Of a DNA stretch of 21,518 nucleotides, positions 1 to 7,052 are shown in pieces. The translations under genes and the position numbers were made by a program. The stretch covers positions 1 through 21,518 of the forward strand of contig CAZAIO010000038.1 in assembly GCA_964485235.1 (NCBI GenBank). Reading direction: 5' to 3'. Each line of letters starts with the position of its first letter. Positions within the stretch are counted from its first letter, which is position 1. The stretch is from CAZAIO01 sp964485235 (GTDB taxonomy: Bacteria > Chloroflexota > Dehalococcoidia > GIF9 > UBA5629). Under the pieces are notes generated by a model that was given only the letters and a program-made list of their open reading frames with translations, was not told where the DNA came from and made no database searches.

Positions 1-20
1 ACCACAGAAAAATAGCACGC

Positions 21-81
21 AGGGGCAATCCCCCGTGATTGCCCGATTATCAGGGCGGGTACAGGGGCCCGCCCCTTCCGT
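21..81. repeat. GC-rich double-hairpin intergenic repeat (REP-like)
   Basis: Two strong inverted repeats lie side by side. GGGCAATC at 23-30 pairs perfectly with GATTGCCC at 37-44, and GGGCGGG at 53-59 pairs with CCCGCCC at 68-74. The block is far richer in G+C than its surroundings and contains no plausible reading frame. Paired GC-rich hairpins like these are typical of dispersed intergenic repeats in environmental anaerobes, which I infer from general resemblance. Only one copy is present in the window, so dispersal cannot be shown here. Confidence 0.45.
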
Positions 82-160
82 TGGCGGTGTACAGATAACA
101 GGCGAGACGGAACATGATTGATACCTGAGGCAAGCGTGTGTTCCGGATGGGATACGAAAT

Positions 161-184
161 AGGGCGTATCTTTAGATGCGCCCT
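161..184 (-). terminator. Hairpin just downstream of the toxin gene, possible terminator
   Basis: AGGGCG (161-166) pairs with CGCCCT (179-184), and the stem extends two base pairs past one mismatch. It lies 8 nt beyond the toxin stop codon. On the minus strand it is followed by only a weak T-rich run, so it is a poor rho-independent terminator. A second repeat, GATACG (151-156) with CGTATC (165-170), overlaps it and could form an alternative fold. Confidence 0.3.
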
Positions 185-191
185 TACGTTC

Positions 192-449
192 CTAACGGTA
201 AATATCTTTACGATGGGCTATTTTTACTATATATACTGTAGATTCATTATCTTGTACTGAATAGACTATTCGGTAACGCCCCTGACGGACGCGGTATTGT
301 TCTCTATCAGTCAGCTTTTCACATCCGGGAGGTCGTGGATCATAGGAAAGGGACTCGATACGACGGAGAATTTTCTTTATATCGTTATTGGGGATAAGCC
401 TGAAATCTTTTTGAATTGACTCTTTGAGATAAACCTTATATACGTCCAT
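192..449 (-). CDS. RelE/ParE-family toxin of a type II toxin-antitoxin pair
   Basis: An 85-residue protein with the RelE-fold layout: an N-terminal helix pair, then the strand-rich core reading YRVRQGRYRIVYSV, and a C-terminal VYIVKIAHRKDIYR. The Arg and Tyr residues of this core and tail are the usual mRNA-cleavage residues in RelE-type toxins. The length is normal. The start overlaps the end of the antitoxin gene by 14 nt (436-449), so the two are translationally coupled, and no strong ribosome site of its own is visible. The expected role is translation-dependent mRNA cleavage or growth arrest when the antitoxin is lost. A ParE-type gyrase poison cannot be excluded from sequence alone. Stop codon TAG at 192-194. 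Confidence 0.85.
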   Translation of the reverse strand: MDVYKVYLKESIQKDFRLIPNNDIKKILRRIESLSYDPRPPGCEKLTDREQYRVRQGRYRIVYSVQDNESTVYIVKIAHRKDIYR

Positions 450-669
450 CTTTCTTGAGCCTTTTTAGCATTTCCTCGTAGCTGATCAGTGGTTCTTTAT
501 CTCTCACTTCGAATGCTTCGATGTCTTCAGCATCCTCTGTGAGTGCCTCTCTCACTGCATCGTTCACCAGATCCGAAACAGGACGTGAGGTAGAAGCTGA
601 TTTTAAGCGCAAGGCTCTGTGCAGATCAGCGTTTAAATATATAGTCGTTCGTTTACTTTTTTCCGGCAT
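436..669 (-). CDS. Ribbon-helix-helix antitoxin partner
   Basis: A 77-residue protein. Residues about 7-45 (RTTIYLNADLHRALRLKSAS followed by a helix ending VNDAVREAL) form a CopG/Arc-type ribbon-helix-helix DNA-binding domain. The acidic C-terminal half with EDAEDIEAFEVRD is the likely toxin-wrapping tail. It is the first gene of the pair and starts at an ATG with AGGAGGT six nt upstream (676-682). RHH antitoxins usually repress their own promoter as dimers, and a matching inverted repeat sits in the promoter at 715-728. The assignment as antitoxin rests on the domain and on the overlap with the RelE-like gene. Confidence 0.85.
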   Translation of the reverse strand: MPEKSKRTTIYLNADLHRALRLKSASTSRPVSDLVNDAVREALTEDAEDIEAFEVRDKEPLISYEEMLKRLKKDGRI

Positions 670-701
670 AACAAGACCTCCTGTTAAAATGACACAATAA
701 C

Positions 702-730
702 ATTATAGCATTATGACGTCAAAACGTCGA
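702..730 (-). promoter_or_regulatory. Promoter and probable operator of the toxin-antitoxin pair
   Basis: On the minus strand TCGACG (725-730) and TATAAT (702-707) are separated by 17 bp. An alternative overlapping pair is TTGACG with TATTGT, also 17 bp apart. The spacer holds an inverted repeat, GACGT (715-719) with ACGTC (724-728), and CATTAT occurs three times between 701 and 737. A repressor bound here would block either promoter, fitting autoregulation by the RHH antitoxin. Operator function is inference. Confidence 0.55.
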
Positions 731-754
731 CATTATGGTTGTTAGTTGTGCACT

Positions 755-1504
755 TTATTCCCCCTTGCTCGACAGGACGATGTTCTGCCGGGTGAGGAGG
801 CGGGAGAGGAAGAGGACGATTATCCAGGCGATTGCCGTTCCGGCGAGGTACCACAGGGCGAAGGACCATGATGCCAGGTTAATGATTCCTGTGGCAAGTC
901 CTACGGGTATGCCGATCATCAGGCCAAACCCCAACAGGAATGACGGCGCGATGGCGATATCAGGGTTGTTCACGAGAGAGAACAGGATAATAAACGCAAG
1001 CAGCCCGAAGAACAGGAGCGGGTTGAACAGAAAACCGGTGAGCAACACCGGCGCAGGCAGGATAAATCCGCCTGTTGCCGGGACGGCAGCGGCAAAATTG
1101 ACCGCGAGCAGGACTATCAATGTGACGACAAGGGATATACTATAGCCGGGCAGGAAGATCGCCAAACTTTTTCCTATCCATATCGCTCCGGGACTGAGCG
1201 GCGTAGCGAGCAGGCACTGGATGTTCCCGTTGACCTTTTCTTTGGTCACCGACAGGCTGCCGGATGCCCATATAAACGTAATGATGATTATCAGGGGAAG
1301 GAAGTAGACGAAGAGGCTTATAATCATCTCCATTACCGCATGTGCTACCTCTTCACCGGGCCAGTTTTGCCCGCTCAGGGCTATGCTGCTGCCCGCAGCA
1401 CCGCCGACAGCGATGACCGCTGAAAAAATGACCAGTATCCGGAAAGCATTTGTCCGCCTGAGTTCCCGGAAATCCCTCTTGAGGCTGATACTCATTGCGC
1501 TCAT
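755..1504 (-). CDS. ABC-2-type transporter permease (second of two paralogues)
   Basis: A 249-residue integral membrane protein with about six hydrophobic segments, the first near residues 20-45 and the last near 215-240. A cytoplasmic stretch reads KEKVNGNIQCLLATPLSP, then IWIGKSLAIFLPG, and the neighbouring permease has almost the same motif. Proteins of this type form the membrane channel of ABC exporters powered by a separate ATPase. The start codon follows AGGA by six nt, and the gene lies 8 bp after the first permease. It is the last gene of the operon, and I see no clear terminator before the toxin-antitoxin promoter. Substrate unknown. Confidence 0.8.
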   Translation of the reverse strand: MSAMSISLKRDFRELRRTNAFRILVIFSAVIAVGGAAGSSIALSGQNWPGEEVAHAVMEMIISLFVYFLPLIIIITFIWASGSLSVTKEKVNGNIQCLLATPLSPGAIWIGKSLAIFLPGYSISLVVTLIVLLAVNFAAAVPATGGFILPAPVLLTGFLFNPLLFFGLLAFIILFSLVNNPDIAIAPSFLLGFGLMIGIPVGLATGIINLASWSFALWYLAGTAIAWIIVLFLSRLLTRQNIVLSSKGE

Positions 1505-1512
1505 ATCGGTTC

Positions 1513-2253
1513 CTAGCGCGATAGGACTATCCTTTCACTAGTAAGTCGCGGCCGCAGCAGCAGGGCGATTCCGCTGATGATCAGCGCTATACTCAAGTTT
1601 ACCAGCGTGAATTGCCATGAAGTGGCATCCAGTACACCGCGTACTCCCAGGTTTATCATTAGCGCGGCGAACACGGGCAAAAAGACCTGGACAATGACGT
1701 TGCCCGTAGCCGGTTTGCCGGTCAGTCCGATCAGGTGAACCAGCAGGCTTATGCTCAGGTAGACCAATGGAACCGCTACGAATCCGGTAACCGCTATCGG
1801 AAGAGTGAGCAGGAAACCTGTCTTCGGAATGAAATAAATGTAATTAACGAGCAGCAGGGAAAGAAGAGCAAGTATCTCGCCCAACACCAGTCCGGGCAAA
1901 AAGACTGCCAGGCTTTTGGCTATCCATATATGACTCGCTTTCAACGGTGTCGCCAGCAGTGCTTCTATATGTCCGCGGGACTTTTCCCTGGTCATGGTCT
2001 GGAAAGCAAACGCGTTCATATTTACCCCAAGGCCGATCAGACAAACCGCGTATATAATCAGGCTGAGGTACGTCTCCAGTTTATATATATCGGGGGCTAC
2101 CGTCTGTACTGCCGGTGTTATGAGGAGCAGACAGAAAGCGACGAACAGTCCGATAATACATATCAGCACAACGGCGACCGAAACGGCGATGGTGACTTTC
2201 AACCGCATGTTGCTTCTGAGGCTTGAATTTATGATAAGGGCAATTTCCCTCAT
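1513..2253 (-). CDS. ABC-2-type transporter permease (first of two paralogues)
   Basis: A 246-residue protein with about six transmembrane segments and the cytoplasmic motif REKSRGHIEALLATPLKA, then IWIAKSLAVFLPG. This closely matches the downstream permease, so the two arose by duplication and probably form a heterodimeric channel. Its ATG overlaps the stop of the ABC ATPase by 4 nt (2250-2253), a sign of translational coupling. The protein resembles permeases of NatAB/DRA-type exporters. The exported compound cannot be told from sequence. Confidence 0.8.
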   Translation of the reverse strand: MREIALIINSSLRSNMRLKVTIAVSVAVVLICIIGLFVAFCLLLITPAVQTVAPDIYKLETYLSLIIYAVCLIGLGVNMNAFAFQTMTREKSRGHIEALLATPLKASHIWIAKSLAVFLPGLVLGEILALLSLLLVNYIYFIPKTGFLLTLPIAVTGFVAVPLVYLSISLLVHLIGLTGKPATGNVIVQVFLPVFAALMINLGVRGVLDATSWQFTLVNLSIALIISGIALLLRPRLTSERIVLSR

Positions 2254-3176
2254 ACCGGCTCGACTTCCTTTAAAATTGCGGAGTACATCTCTTCGAGCGA
2301 CGCCTCTTTTTTTGTCGCCTCCTCTATCTTCACATCATGCCCGGAGAGATATCCGATTATATCCGATACCTCCGTTCCCTCCTGCGGCGAGAAGTAAAGG
2401 CTGTTGCCTTCCTTTTTCTGAAATCCCAGGTTGGATACAGCCCGCATCTCTGCGAGCAATGTGTCCGGGATATCACGTGATATCTTTATTACCACTCCAC
2501 CCTTGCCCATACTGTGCCTGAGCTCTTCCAGATTGCCGCAAAGCTTTATTTCGCCCCGGTCTATCAATGCGATGCGGTTGCATATGCGCTGTACTTCGTC
2601 CAGGTTATGAGAGCTCAGGAAAATGGTCTTGTTCGTTTTATGTGCCATATCGAGCAATATCTGCCGTATCTCGATCTGTCCTGTCGGGTCCACTCCAGAT
2701 GTCGGCTCATCGAGGATGAGCACATCAGGATCATGCACCATAGCTCTGGCAAGCGCCAGCCTCTGTCTCATCCCCCTTGAGAAGGTGCCCACTCTGTCCT
2801 TTGCCCTGTCCTTCAGTCCTACCGACTCCAGCAGGCCGTTTGCTCTTTCTCCGGCCCGGTCTATCCCGTAGATATCGGCGTAGAACACCAGGTTTTCTTC
2901 AGCCGTCATATTGTCGTACAGGCCGTCGGGGTCAAGGGCGAACCCTATTTTTCTCCGGGTCCCGCTCAGCGAGATGTCCTGTCCCAGTACCGTTAATTTG
3001 CCGGAGTCCGCCTGTAACAGACCGAGGAGTATTCTGATAGTCGTTGTTTTACCTGCCCCGTTGGGCCCGAGGTAGCCGAAGATATCGCCCGTATCGACGG
3101 TGAAAGTTATCCCCTTCAGGACCTCCCTGTCGCCCAACGTTTTTTTCACGTTCTCAATATGTATCGCCTCACTCAT
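2250..3176 (-). CDS. ABC transporter ATP-binding protein
   Basis: A 308-residue ABC ATPase with all core motifs: Walker A GPNGAGKT (37-44), signature FSRGMRQRL (132-140), Walker B VLILDEP (152-158) and switch histidine H190 in SSHNLDEV. The signature replaces LSGGQ with SRGMR, as is common in NatA/DrrA/CcmA-like ATPases. The Q-loop region reads FALDPDGLYDNMT, with no glutamine at the expected site. The C-terminal extension of about 90 residues is typical of the DrrA-like group. A GAGG element precedes the ATG by seven nt. It energises the two permeases that follow, to which it is translationally coupled. Confidence 0.92.
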   Translation of the reverse strand: MSEAIHIENVKKTLGDREVLKGITFTVDTGDIFGYLGPNGAGKTTTIRILLGLLQADSGKLTVLGQDISLSGTRRKIGFALDPDGLYDNMTAEENLVFYADIYGIDRAGERANGLLESVGLKDRAKDRVGTFSRGMRQRLALARAMVHDPDVLILDEPTSGVDPTGQIEIRQILLDMAHKTNKTIFLSSHNLDEVQRICNRIALIDRGEIKLCGNLEELRHSMGKGGVVIKISRDIPDTLLAEMRAVSNLGFQKKEGNSLYFSPQEGTEVSDIIGYLSGHDVKIEEATKKEASLEEMYSAILKEVEPV

Positions 3177-3200
3177 TTTGCATCCTCACATTTGAAGTTG

Positions 3201-3230
3201 AGCTATAAGACCATTGTTCCGGTTATAGCT
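3201..3230. other. Inverted repeat between hydrolase and ABC genes
   Basis: AGCTATAA (3201-3208) is perfectly repeated in inverse as TTATAGCT (3223-3230) with a 14-nt loop. The right arm overlaps the hydrolase stop codon. There is no T-run, so it is not an obvious terminator. It could be an mRNA processing or stability hairpin within the operon. Confidence 0.3.
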
Positions 3231-4302
3231 TTCCTTCTGCTATAAGCTTACCGGTAAAACGAAAGAATTCACTCAGAAAATGTTTAGGTTTTTCTATGTG
3301 AATGGCGTGACCGGAATCGATATAGGCGTAATCGAAGTCCCCGACCAGCGACCGCACCCGTTCTACATCTCTGTCGTCCATCGCTCCCAGAAGTCCCCAC
3401 GTCTCATCCCGGGACCAGCTTGCCTGGATAAGCAATAGAGGACATTCAACTTGTTCAAGCGCTTTTTCGGGATCGAATCCTGCGCTCAGCCTCCCGTCGA
3501 TGGTCGCCAGGGAAAAGTCCGTATCGTATTCATTGAGAAATTTCATGCTGGCCCTCATGTTGAAGGGCATAAACGGTGCATCGTATTTCCGGTCCGGATG
3601 AAGCTTTTCATTCACTTTAAAAATGCCCGTTATTGTCTTTACGATAAAAGGCGGTATAGTCATAAGTTCTTGCCGTCCATCTTTCGGTATACCTGACTTC
3701 AAAAGGTAACCTTCTATATCCCGTCCTTCAGGTTTGCCGAGATATTCAACCGCTATCCGGAAGATGTAGTACATATATTTTTCCTCCTGTATTCTCGGCC
3801 AGATGGAGGAAAATATCGGCGGGTCTTCACTTATCACAGCAAGAACCATATCAGGTGAATCGGCAGCCAGCCAGATACTGAGTACTGCGCCTGATGATAG
3901 TCCCGAGATGATCGACGGTTCGCCGATTACTTCATGCAGGAATATACGGAGGTCTTTTCCACATTCATTGTAGGAATAATGGCCGGTCGTCCATGCGGAC
4001 TTGCCGTTTCCCCGTACGTCAACCGCAAAGACATGGTACCGTGCAGAAAGGGCGGGAAGTACCTGTTTGTAACCTTCCCATGATTCCATCTGGCCCGGGA
4101 TCAGTAGCAGCGGCAGGCCGTTATCGGGGCCTTCAACATAATTAAGTATCACCTCTCCGGTATCGAACGTTTTTTCGGAAAATCCTTTTGGAATACCTGC
4201 TACGGTAAACCTGTGAGGATTAACGATAAATACGCACCCCACGATTATTATGAGGCCGATAATTATACCGCCGGTGATTCCTATTATCCTCAATGCTATC
4301 AT
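3223..4302 (-). CDS. Membrane-anchored alpha/beta hydrolase
   Basis: A 359-residue alpha/beta-hydrolase-fold protein. Residues 5-28 form one hydrophobic helix that should anchor it in the membrane, with the catalytic domain probably outside. LLLIPGQMESW (66-76) carries the oxyanion-hole region. GLSSG (134-138) is the nucleophile elbow with Ser136, and SGHAIHIEKP (330-339) carries the likely catalytic His332. The acid is not obvious but should lie near residues 290-315. The gene starts 5 bp after the XRE regulator, and 46 bp separate it from the ABC ATPase. The family includes esterases, lipases and C-C hydrolases, and the substrate cannot be predicted. Placement with an exporter suggests a role in envelope or detoxification functions, which is inference. 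Confidence 0.8.
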   Translation of the reverse strand: MIALRIIGITGGIIIGLIIIVGCVFIVNPHRFTVAGIPKGFSEKTFDTGEVILNYVEGPDNGLPLLLIPGQMESWEGYKQVLPALSARYHVFAVDVRGNGKSAWTTGHYSYNECGKDLRIFLHEVIGEPSIISGLSSGAVLSIWLAADSPDMVLAVISEDPPIFSSIWPRIQEEKYMYYIFRIAVEYLGKPEGRDIEGYLLKSGIPKDGRQELMTIPPFIVKTITGIFKVNEKLHPDRKYDAPFMPFNMRASMKFLNEYDTDFSLATIDGRLSAGFDPEKALEQVECPLLLIQASWSRDETWGLLGAMDDRDVERVRSLVGDFDYAYIDSGHAIHIEKPKHFLSEFFRFTGKLIAEGKL

Positions 4303-4307
4303 GAGCC

Positions 4308-4544
4308 TTATTCTCCGGACGCGGGCGGAGAACCGTGAAATTCACCCGGTCCTTTTTCCCATAAAAACACATCCTCGATTTTAACGTTGAAAAGATCGGC
4401 GATCCGGAACGCAAGCGGGAGAGATGGATCGTATTTTCCGTTTTCCAGCGAGACGACAGTCTGTCTCGTAACGCGCAGCCGGTCGGCAAGTGCTTCCTGT
4501 GTGAGGTCATGCATGGCGCGAAATACTTTTAACCTGTTTTTCAT
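4308..4544 (-). CDS. XRE-family (Cro/CI-type) transcriptional regulator
   Basis: A 78-residue protein that is almost only a helix-turn-helix domain: LTQEALADRLRVTRQTVVSL at about 15-34, then ENGKYDPSLPLAFRIADLFN. This is the small YdcN/YozG-like class often paired with a DUF2178 membrane protein. A longer reading from 4580 is possible, but AGGGG at 4551-4556 sits six nt before the ATG at 4544, and the longer version would start inside the upstream gene. It lies 10 bp after the DUF2178 gene and 5 bp before the hydrolase. It probably regulates the operon through the GTATAG repeats at its promoter. Confidence 0.85.
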   Translation of the reverse strand: MKNRLKVFRAMHDLTQEALADRLRVTRQTVVSLENGKYDPSLPLAFRIADLFNVKIEDVFLWEKGPGEFHGSPPASGE

Positions 4545-4554
4545 CTCATAACCC

Positions 4555-4935
4555 CTACTGCTTCCGGCTGAAATATGCATAGAAACATATGTTCAGTAGT
4601 AGTGCAAAACAGATTAAATAGCCCATAATACTGCCGAAAAACACCACGTTTTCCGGCAACCTGCTATGGAGAAGTGCAATGACCAGTGTTGCAATTGCCG
4701 CAAGTATGACTATAACGTTGAAAGCAGCAGCAGCAGATCTCCAGCTAATCTGCGAGACCCGTTCATCCCTGACAATCTCTTTATTGCTGCGTTCCAGGAC
4801 AATTGCCACGATGATAGCGACAACAACTGCTGCAATGGCGACTAAAGGTGTATTGGTTGTGATCGCAATCCCCACAGCAATGCCCAGCATACCTCCGATG
4901 GCTGCCTTGTACAAACGATATTTGCTTATTCTCAT
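4555..4935 (-). CDS. DUF2178-like four-helix membrane protein
   Basis: A 126-residue protein with about four transmembrane segments (near residues 10-28, 30-47, 70-87 and 98-120). The cytoplasmic loop reads ERSNKEIVRDERVSQISWRS, and the DER motif after helix 2 is the DUF2178 hallmark. An upstream TTG at 4995 would add 20 residues, but that TTG is part of the -35 box of the promoter. The ATG at 4935 has AGGGGG seven nt upstream, so I take it as the start. It is the first gene of the operon. In this family the membrane protein is commonly encoded next to a small XRE regulator and may control or sense for it. The biochemical role is unknown. Confidence 0.75.
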   Translation of the reverse strand: MRISKYRLYKAAIGGMLGIAVGIAITTNTPLVAIAAVVVAIIVAIVLERSNKEIVRDERVSQISWRSAAAAFNVIVILAAIATLVIALLHSRLPENVVFFGSIMGYLICFALLLNICFYAYFSRKQ

Positions 4936-4948
4936 TAAAGTGCCCCCT

Positions 4949-4995
4949 GTATAGCATACTATACTAAATATAAAGAAAACTATACAATTTGTCAA
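4949..4995 (-). promoter_or_regulatory. Near-consensus promoter with GTATAG operator half-sites
   Basis: On the minus strand TTGACA (4990-4995) and TATATT (4967-4972) are spaced by exactly 17 bp, giving a start of transcription near 4960. A 16-bp inverted repeat, GTATAG at 4949-4954 facing CTATAC at 4959-4964, covers that start. A third half-site, CTATAC, lies in the spacer at 4980-4985. This layout suits repression by the XRE protein encoded second in the operon. The promoter is visible directly; the repressor assignment is inference. Confidence 0.7.
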
Positions 4996-5025
4996 GCCTA
5001 TTATGTCATGGGTGCTATAGTTTTT

Positions 5026-5304
5026 TTACTTTTTTTCCGGTTTCTGCCGTTGGCCGGTCTTTTTCCGGTCTTCAGGCCTCATCTCTTGCCCGATTTCCTG
5101 GTAAAGGTCCAGGGTACCCGCCATGGTACGCTGCATGATATCCAGCGTAGCGAAAGCTATACCTCTTTCAATGTCTCCGAAGGCAAGCAGTTTATCACCG
5201 GGCTTGATGCCGAAATCTTTCCTGGCGTTTACCGGTATGACGATTTGCCCCCGTTCTCCCACCGTAACCGAGCCGTAAAAATTCTTTCCTTCCGGTTTGT
5301 TCAT
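5026..5304 (-). CDS. AbrB/SpoVT-type transcriptional regulator
   Basis: A 92-residue protein. Residues 11-44, reading GSVTVGERGQIVIPVNARKD and then FGIKPGDKLLAFGD, form a complete AbrB/MazE swapped-hairpin DNA-binding domain. The C-terminal half (QEIGQEMRPEDRKKTGQRQ) is highly charged and has no recognised domain. AAGGAC precedes the ATG by five nt. The gene has its own promoter (5359-5387) and a long palindrome in its leader, so autoregulation is likely. The same domain occurs in antitoxins, but no toxin gene is adjacent. It lies upstream of the DUF2178 operon in the same orientation, with the operon promoter 31 bp after its stop. Confidence 0.85.
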   Translation of the reverse strand: MNKPEGKNFYGSVTVGERGQIVIPVNARKDFGIKPGDKLLAFGDIERGIAFATLDIMQRTMAGTLDLYQEIGQEMRPEDRKKTGQRQKPEKK

Positions 5305-5327
5305 ATTCAGTCCTTTATAAAATGCAT

Positions 5328-5351
5328 ATTAATATGATTTATCATATTAAT
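5328..5351. promoter_or_regulatory. 24-bp palindrome, candidate AbrB operator
   Basis: ATTAATATGAT at 5328-5338 and its exact reverse complement ATCATATTAAT at 5341-5351 flank a TT centre. The palindrome lies between the predicted transcription start and the ATG of the AbrB-type gene, a position where binding would block expression. A smaller palindrome, CATATTAATATG, overlaps its left arm. AbrB-fold proteins favour AT-rich symmetric sites, so self-binding is reasonable but unproven. Confidence 0.5.
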
Positions 5352-5358
5352 CATATAT

Positions 5359-5387
5359 TTCATACCACAGATACAACATATTGTCAA
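5359..5387 (-). promoter_or_regulatory. Promoter of the AbrB-type gene
   Basis: TTGACA (5382-5387) and TATGAA (5359-5364), read on the minus strand, are separated by 17 bp. Transcription should start around 5352, at the edge of the 24-bp palindrome. From here to 5570 I see no convincing gene on either strand. Confidence 0.55.
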
Positions 5388-5570
5388 GGATGTTTGTGCT
5401 CACTAATACATTACGTGGAATACAGGGGACATCGAAACAGGGTCGACGGCGTGATCACATGCAAAATTTTATACGGGACAGGTCTATTCTATATTGAGAC
5501 AGAAGAAGGGCAAGTTAAAAAAATCGGTTTAAAAGGTAATACTATGTTCTGCCGGCGAATGCGATGCCGT

Positions 5571-5621
5571 AAAAAATAAACGGTGATTGCACGAGCTTTT
5601 AATAGCCCGGTCAATCACCGT
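5571..5621 (-). terminator. Rho-independent terminator of the first solute-binding protein gene
   Basis: ACGGTGATTG (5580-5589) and CAATCACCGT (5612-5621) form a perfect 10-bp stem. On the minus strand it is followed by TTTATTTTTT (5571-5580). It lies 28 bp after the stop codon of the binding-protein gene. Confidence 0.8.
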
Positions 5622-5649
5622 CAATGTTTAAATATCAGTTTTTTGTTTA

Positions 5650-6837
5650 TTATTTGAGGAACTGGAAATCGACTTTTGCGTCGTCAATGCTGGAAAGCAT
5701 CACACTGTCAAGCGCCAGCATATGGCTCTGCCCGACATATTCTTTTCCTACCCACATTGCTTTGCCGAACGGTGTATCGACGCTGCTCATACTTTCCATC
5801 GCTTTAACAACTGCATCGGTATCGAAGCTCTGAGCCTTTTCGATGCCCTGTAATATAGGCATAATCGAGCCCAGAACAAGAACGTTGTCCATTACCATTG
5901 TTTCGCCGGTCTTCGCTTCTATTAACGGACGAAGCTCTTTCACCATAGAGGGCATTTTGTCGCTCAAAACATCGGGAGCGGCTTCGAAGAAATCATAGGC
6001 ATACTGAGGCTGTAGCATTGCATTTATTTGATTGGGGTCACCGAATGCCGCGGCTCCGTAAACAGGCCCTTTAAAGCCGAGTTCACGTGATTGATTGACA
6101 ATTCCTGCACCCCACGGGGTGATACCGCCGACGCCATCGATCGCATCAGGTTTTTGTTCCAGTAGTTTGGTCAGTACCGGATAAAAGTCCTGAGTAGTGG
6201 CGGCGTATTTATCCTGAGCGACTATCTCTATTCCTCTTTTTGCAGTTTCCTTCGCAATCAGGTCCAGTATAAAGTTCGGGCCGGGATCGTCAGGGGTGAG
6301 CGTCACGATCTTTTTTACATTTGGATATTCTTTTTGCAGGTAATCGTATACTTTCGGAACGCCGTATGTATAATCACGGGCATTAAAACTGTAGTGATTT
6401 TCCGGTCCAAAAAGAGTAGCGTCTATTTGCAATGGATTAATGCTAATAATTTTTGCTTCCTCAGTGAGCGGTGTCATTGCCATTAAGTTAGGAGGAAATA
6501 GAGGTGAAATGAGGAATTTAATATTTTTCTGAATCAGCGCATTTGTGGCGGCAATCGCACCCTGAGGAGATGACTGGTCATCCTCTGCTACGATTTCTAT
6601 CAGATACTGTTCGCCGTTTACTTTAATGCCACCTTTTTGATTAATGTAGTCTGCTGTGGGCTGTACGGCATCGTACAGGCCTTTAAAACCGGGGGCTGTC
6701 GGACCTGTAACTGATGTGATGAGACCGATTTTCAGTGTTTTTGCCTGGCCGGACGGTGCCTTTGCGCATGAAGCGGTTACCGGTAAGATGATCGCAATAA
6801 AACACAGGATAGCTGCAAGTAACTTTAGTCCTTTCAT
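5650..6837 (-). CDS. Branched-chain-amino-acid-type ABC solute-binding lipoprotein
   Basis: A 395-residue periplasmic-binding protein of the LivJ/Peripla_BP_6 type. Residues 1-24 form a signal sequence (MKGLKLLAAILCFIAIILPV, then TASC) whose Cys24 is probably lipid-modified; the lipobox TASC is slightly atypical because Leu/Ile/Val is expected three residues before Cys. The mature protein begins with LKIGLITSVTGP, the usual first strand and ligand loop, and ends with the two-lobe pattern of the family. The ATG at 6837 has AGGAGA eight nt upstream, so an in-frame start at 6882 is unlikely. A paralogue is encoded at the right edge. No permease or ATPase of this transporter type lies nearby, so partners must be elsewhere. 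The ligand is probably a small organic acid or amide; identity unknown. Confidence 0.88.
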   Translation of the reverse strand: MKGLKLLAAILCFIAIILPVTASCAKAPSGQAKTLKIGLITSVTGPTAPGFKGLYDAVQPTADYINQKGGIKVNGEQYLIEIVAEDDQSSPQGAIAATNALIQKNIKFLISPLFPPNLMAMTPLTEEAKIISINPLQIDATLFGPENHYSFNARDYTYGVPKVYDYLQKEYPNVKKIVTLTPDDPGPNFILDLIAKETAKRGIEIVAQDKYAATTQDFYPVLTKLLEQKPDAIDGVGGITPWGAGIVNQSRELGFKGPVYGAAAFGDPNQINAMLQPQYAYDFFEAAPDVLSDKMPSMVKELRPLIEAKTGETMVMDNVLVLGSIMPILQGIEKAQSFDTDAVVKAMESMSSVDTPFGKAMWVGKEYVGQSHMLALDSVMLSSIDDAKVDFQFLK

Positions 6838-6930
6838 CGGGATGTTCTCCTTTCTCGAACGAAGATTTGCCGGGACCGGCATTGCGACCTGAGTATGACT
6901 TTCATACCTGTTCCATTTCGATAGTTCAAT

Positions 6931-6959
6931 ATGATAGTTTATTAGTTAAACATTGTCAA
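6931..6959 (-). promoter_or_regulatory. Strong promoter of the first solute-binding protein gene
   Basis: TTGACA (6954-6959) and TATCAT (6931-6936) on the minus strand are 17 bp apart. The transcript would have a leader of about 85 nt. The gene therefore seems to be expressed separately from the cupin gene upstream of it. Confidence 0.65.
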
Positions 6960-7052
6960 CTACTTATAATGTTTCATACAAAACAAGATTTACGATTGAT
7001 TGAATAATACATAACGGGAAAACAGTTGTAAGATATCAGTATTATTAAACCG

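Noticed and set aside
735..1145. 136-codon plus-strand frame opposite the permease
   Set aside because: Antisense shadow of a membrane protein gene; Arg/Asn-rich with no domain.
4936..4995. Upstream TTG start for the DUF2178-like gene
   Set aside because: The TTG at 4995 lies in the -35 box TTGACA of the operon promoter, so it would not be in the mRNA. ATG 4935 has a good ribosome site.
5415..5579. Possible 54-codon plus-strand gene ending in CRRMRCRKK
   Set aside because: Part of it (GLFYIETEEGQVKKIGL) looks protein-like, but there is no ribosome site, no good start and no recognisable family, and its end runs into the terminator of the opposite gene.
6838..6882. Longer start for the first solute-binding protein
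   Set aside because: It would place 15 residues before the signal sequence, and the ribosome site AGGAGA lies inside that extension, properly spaced for 6837.
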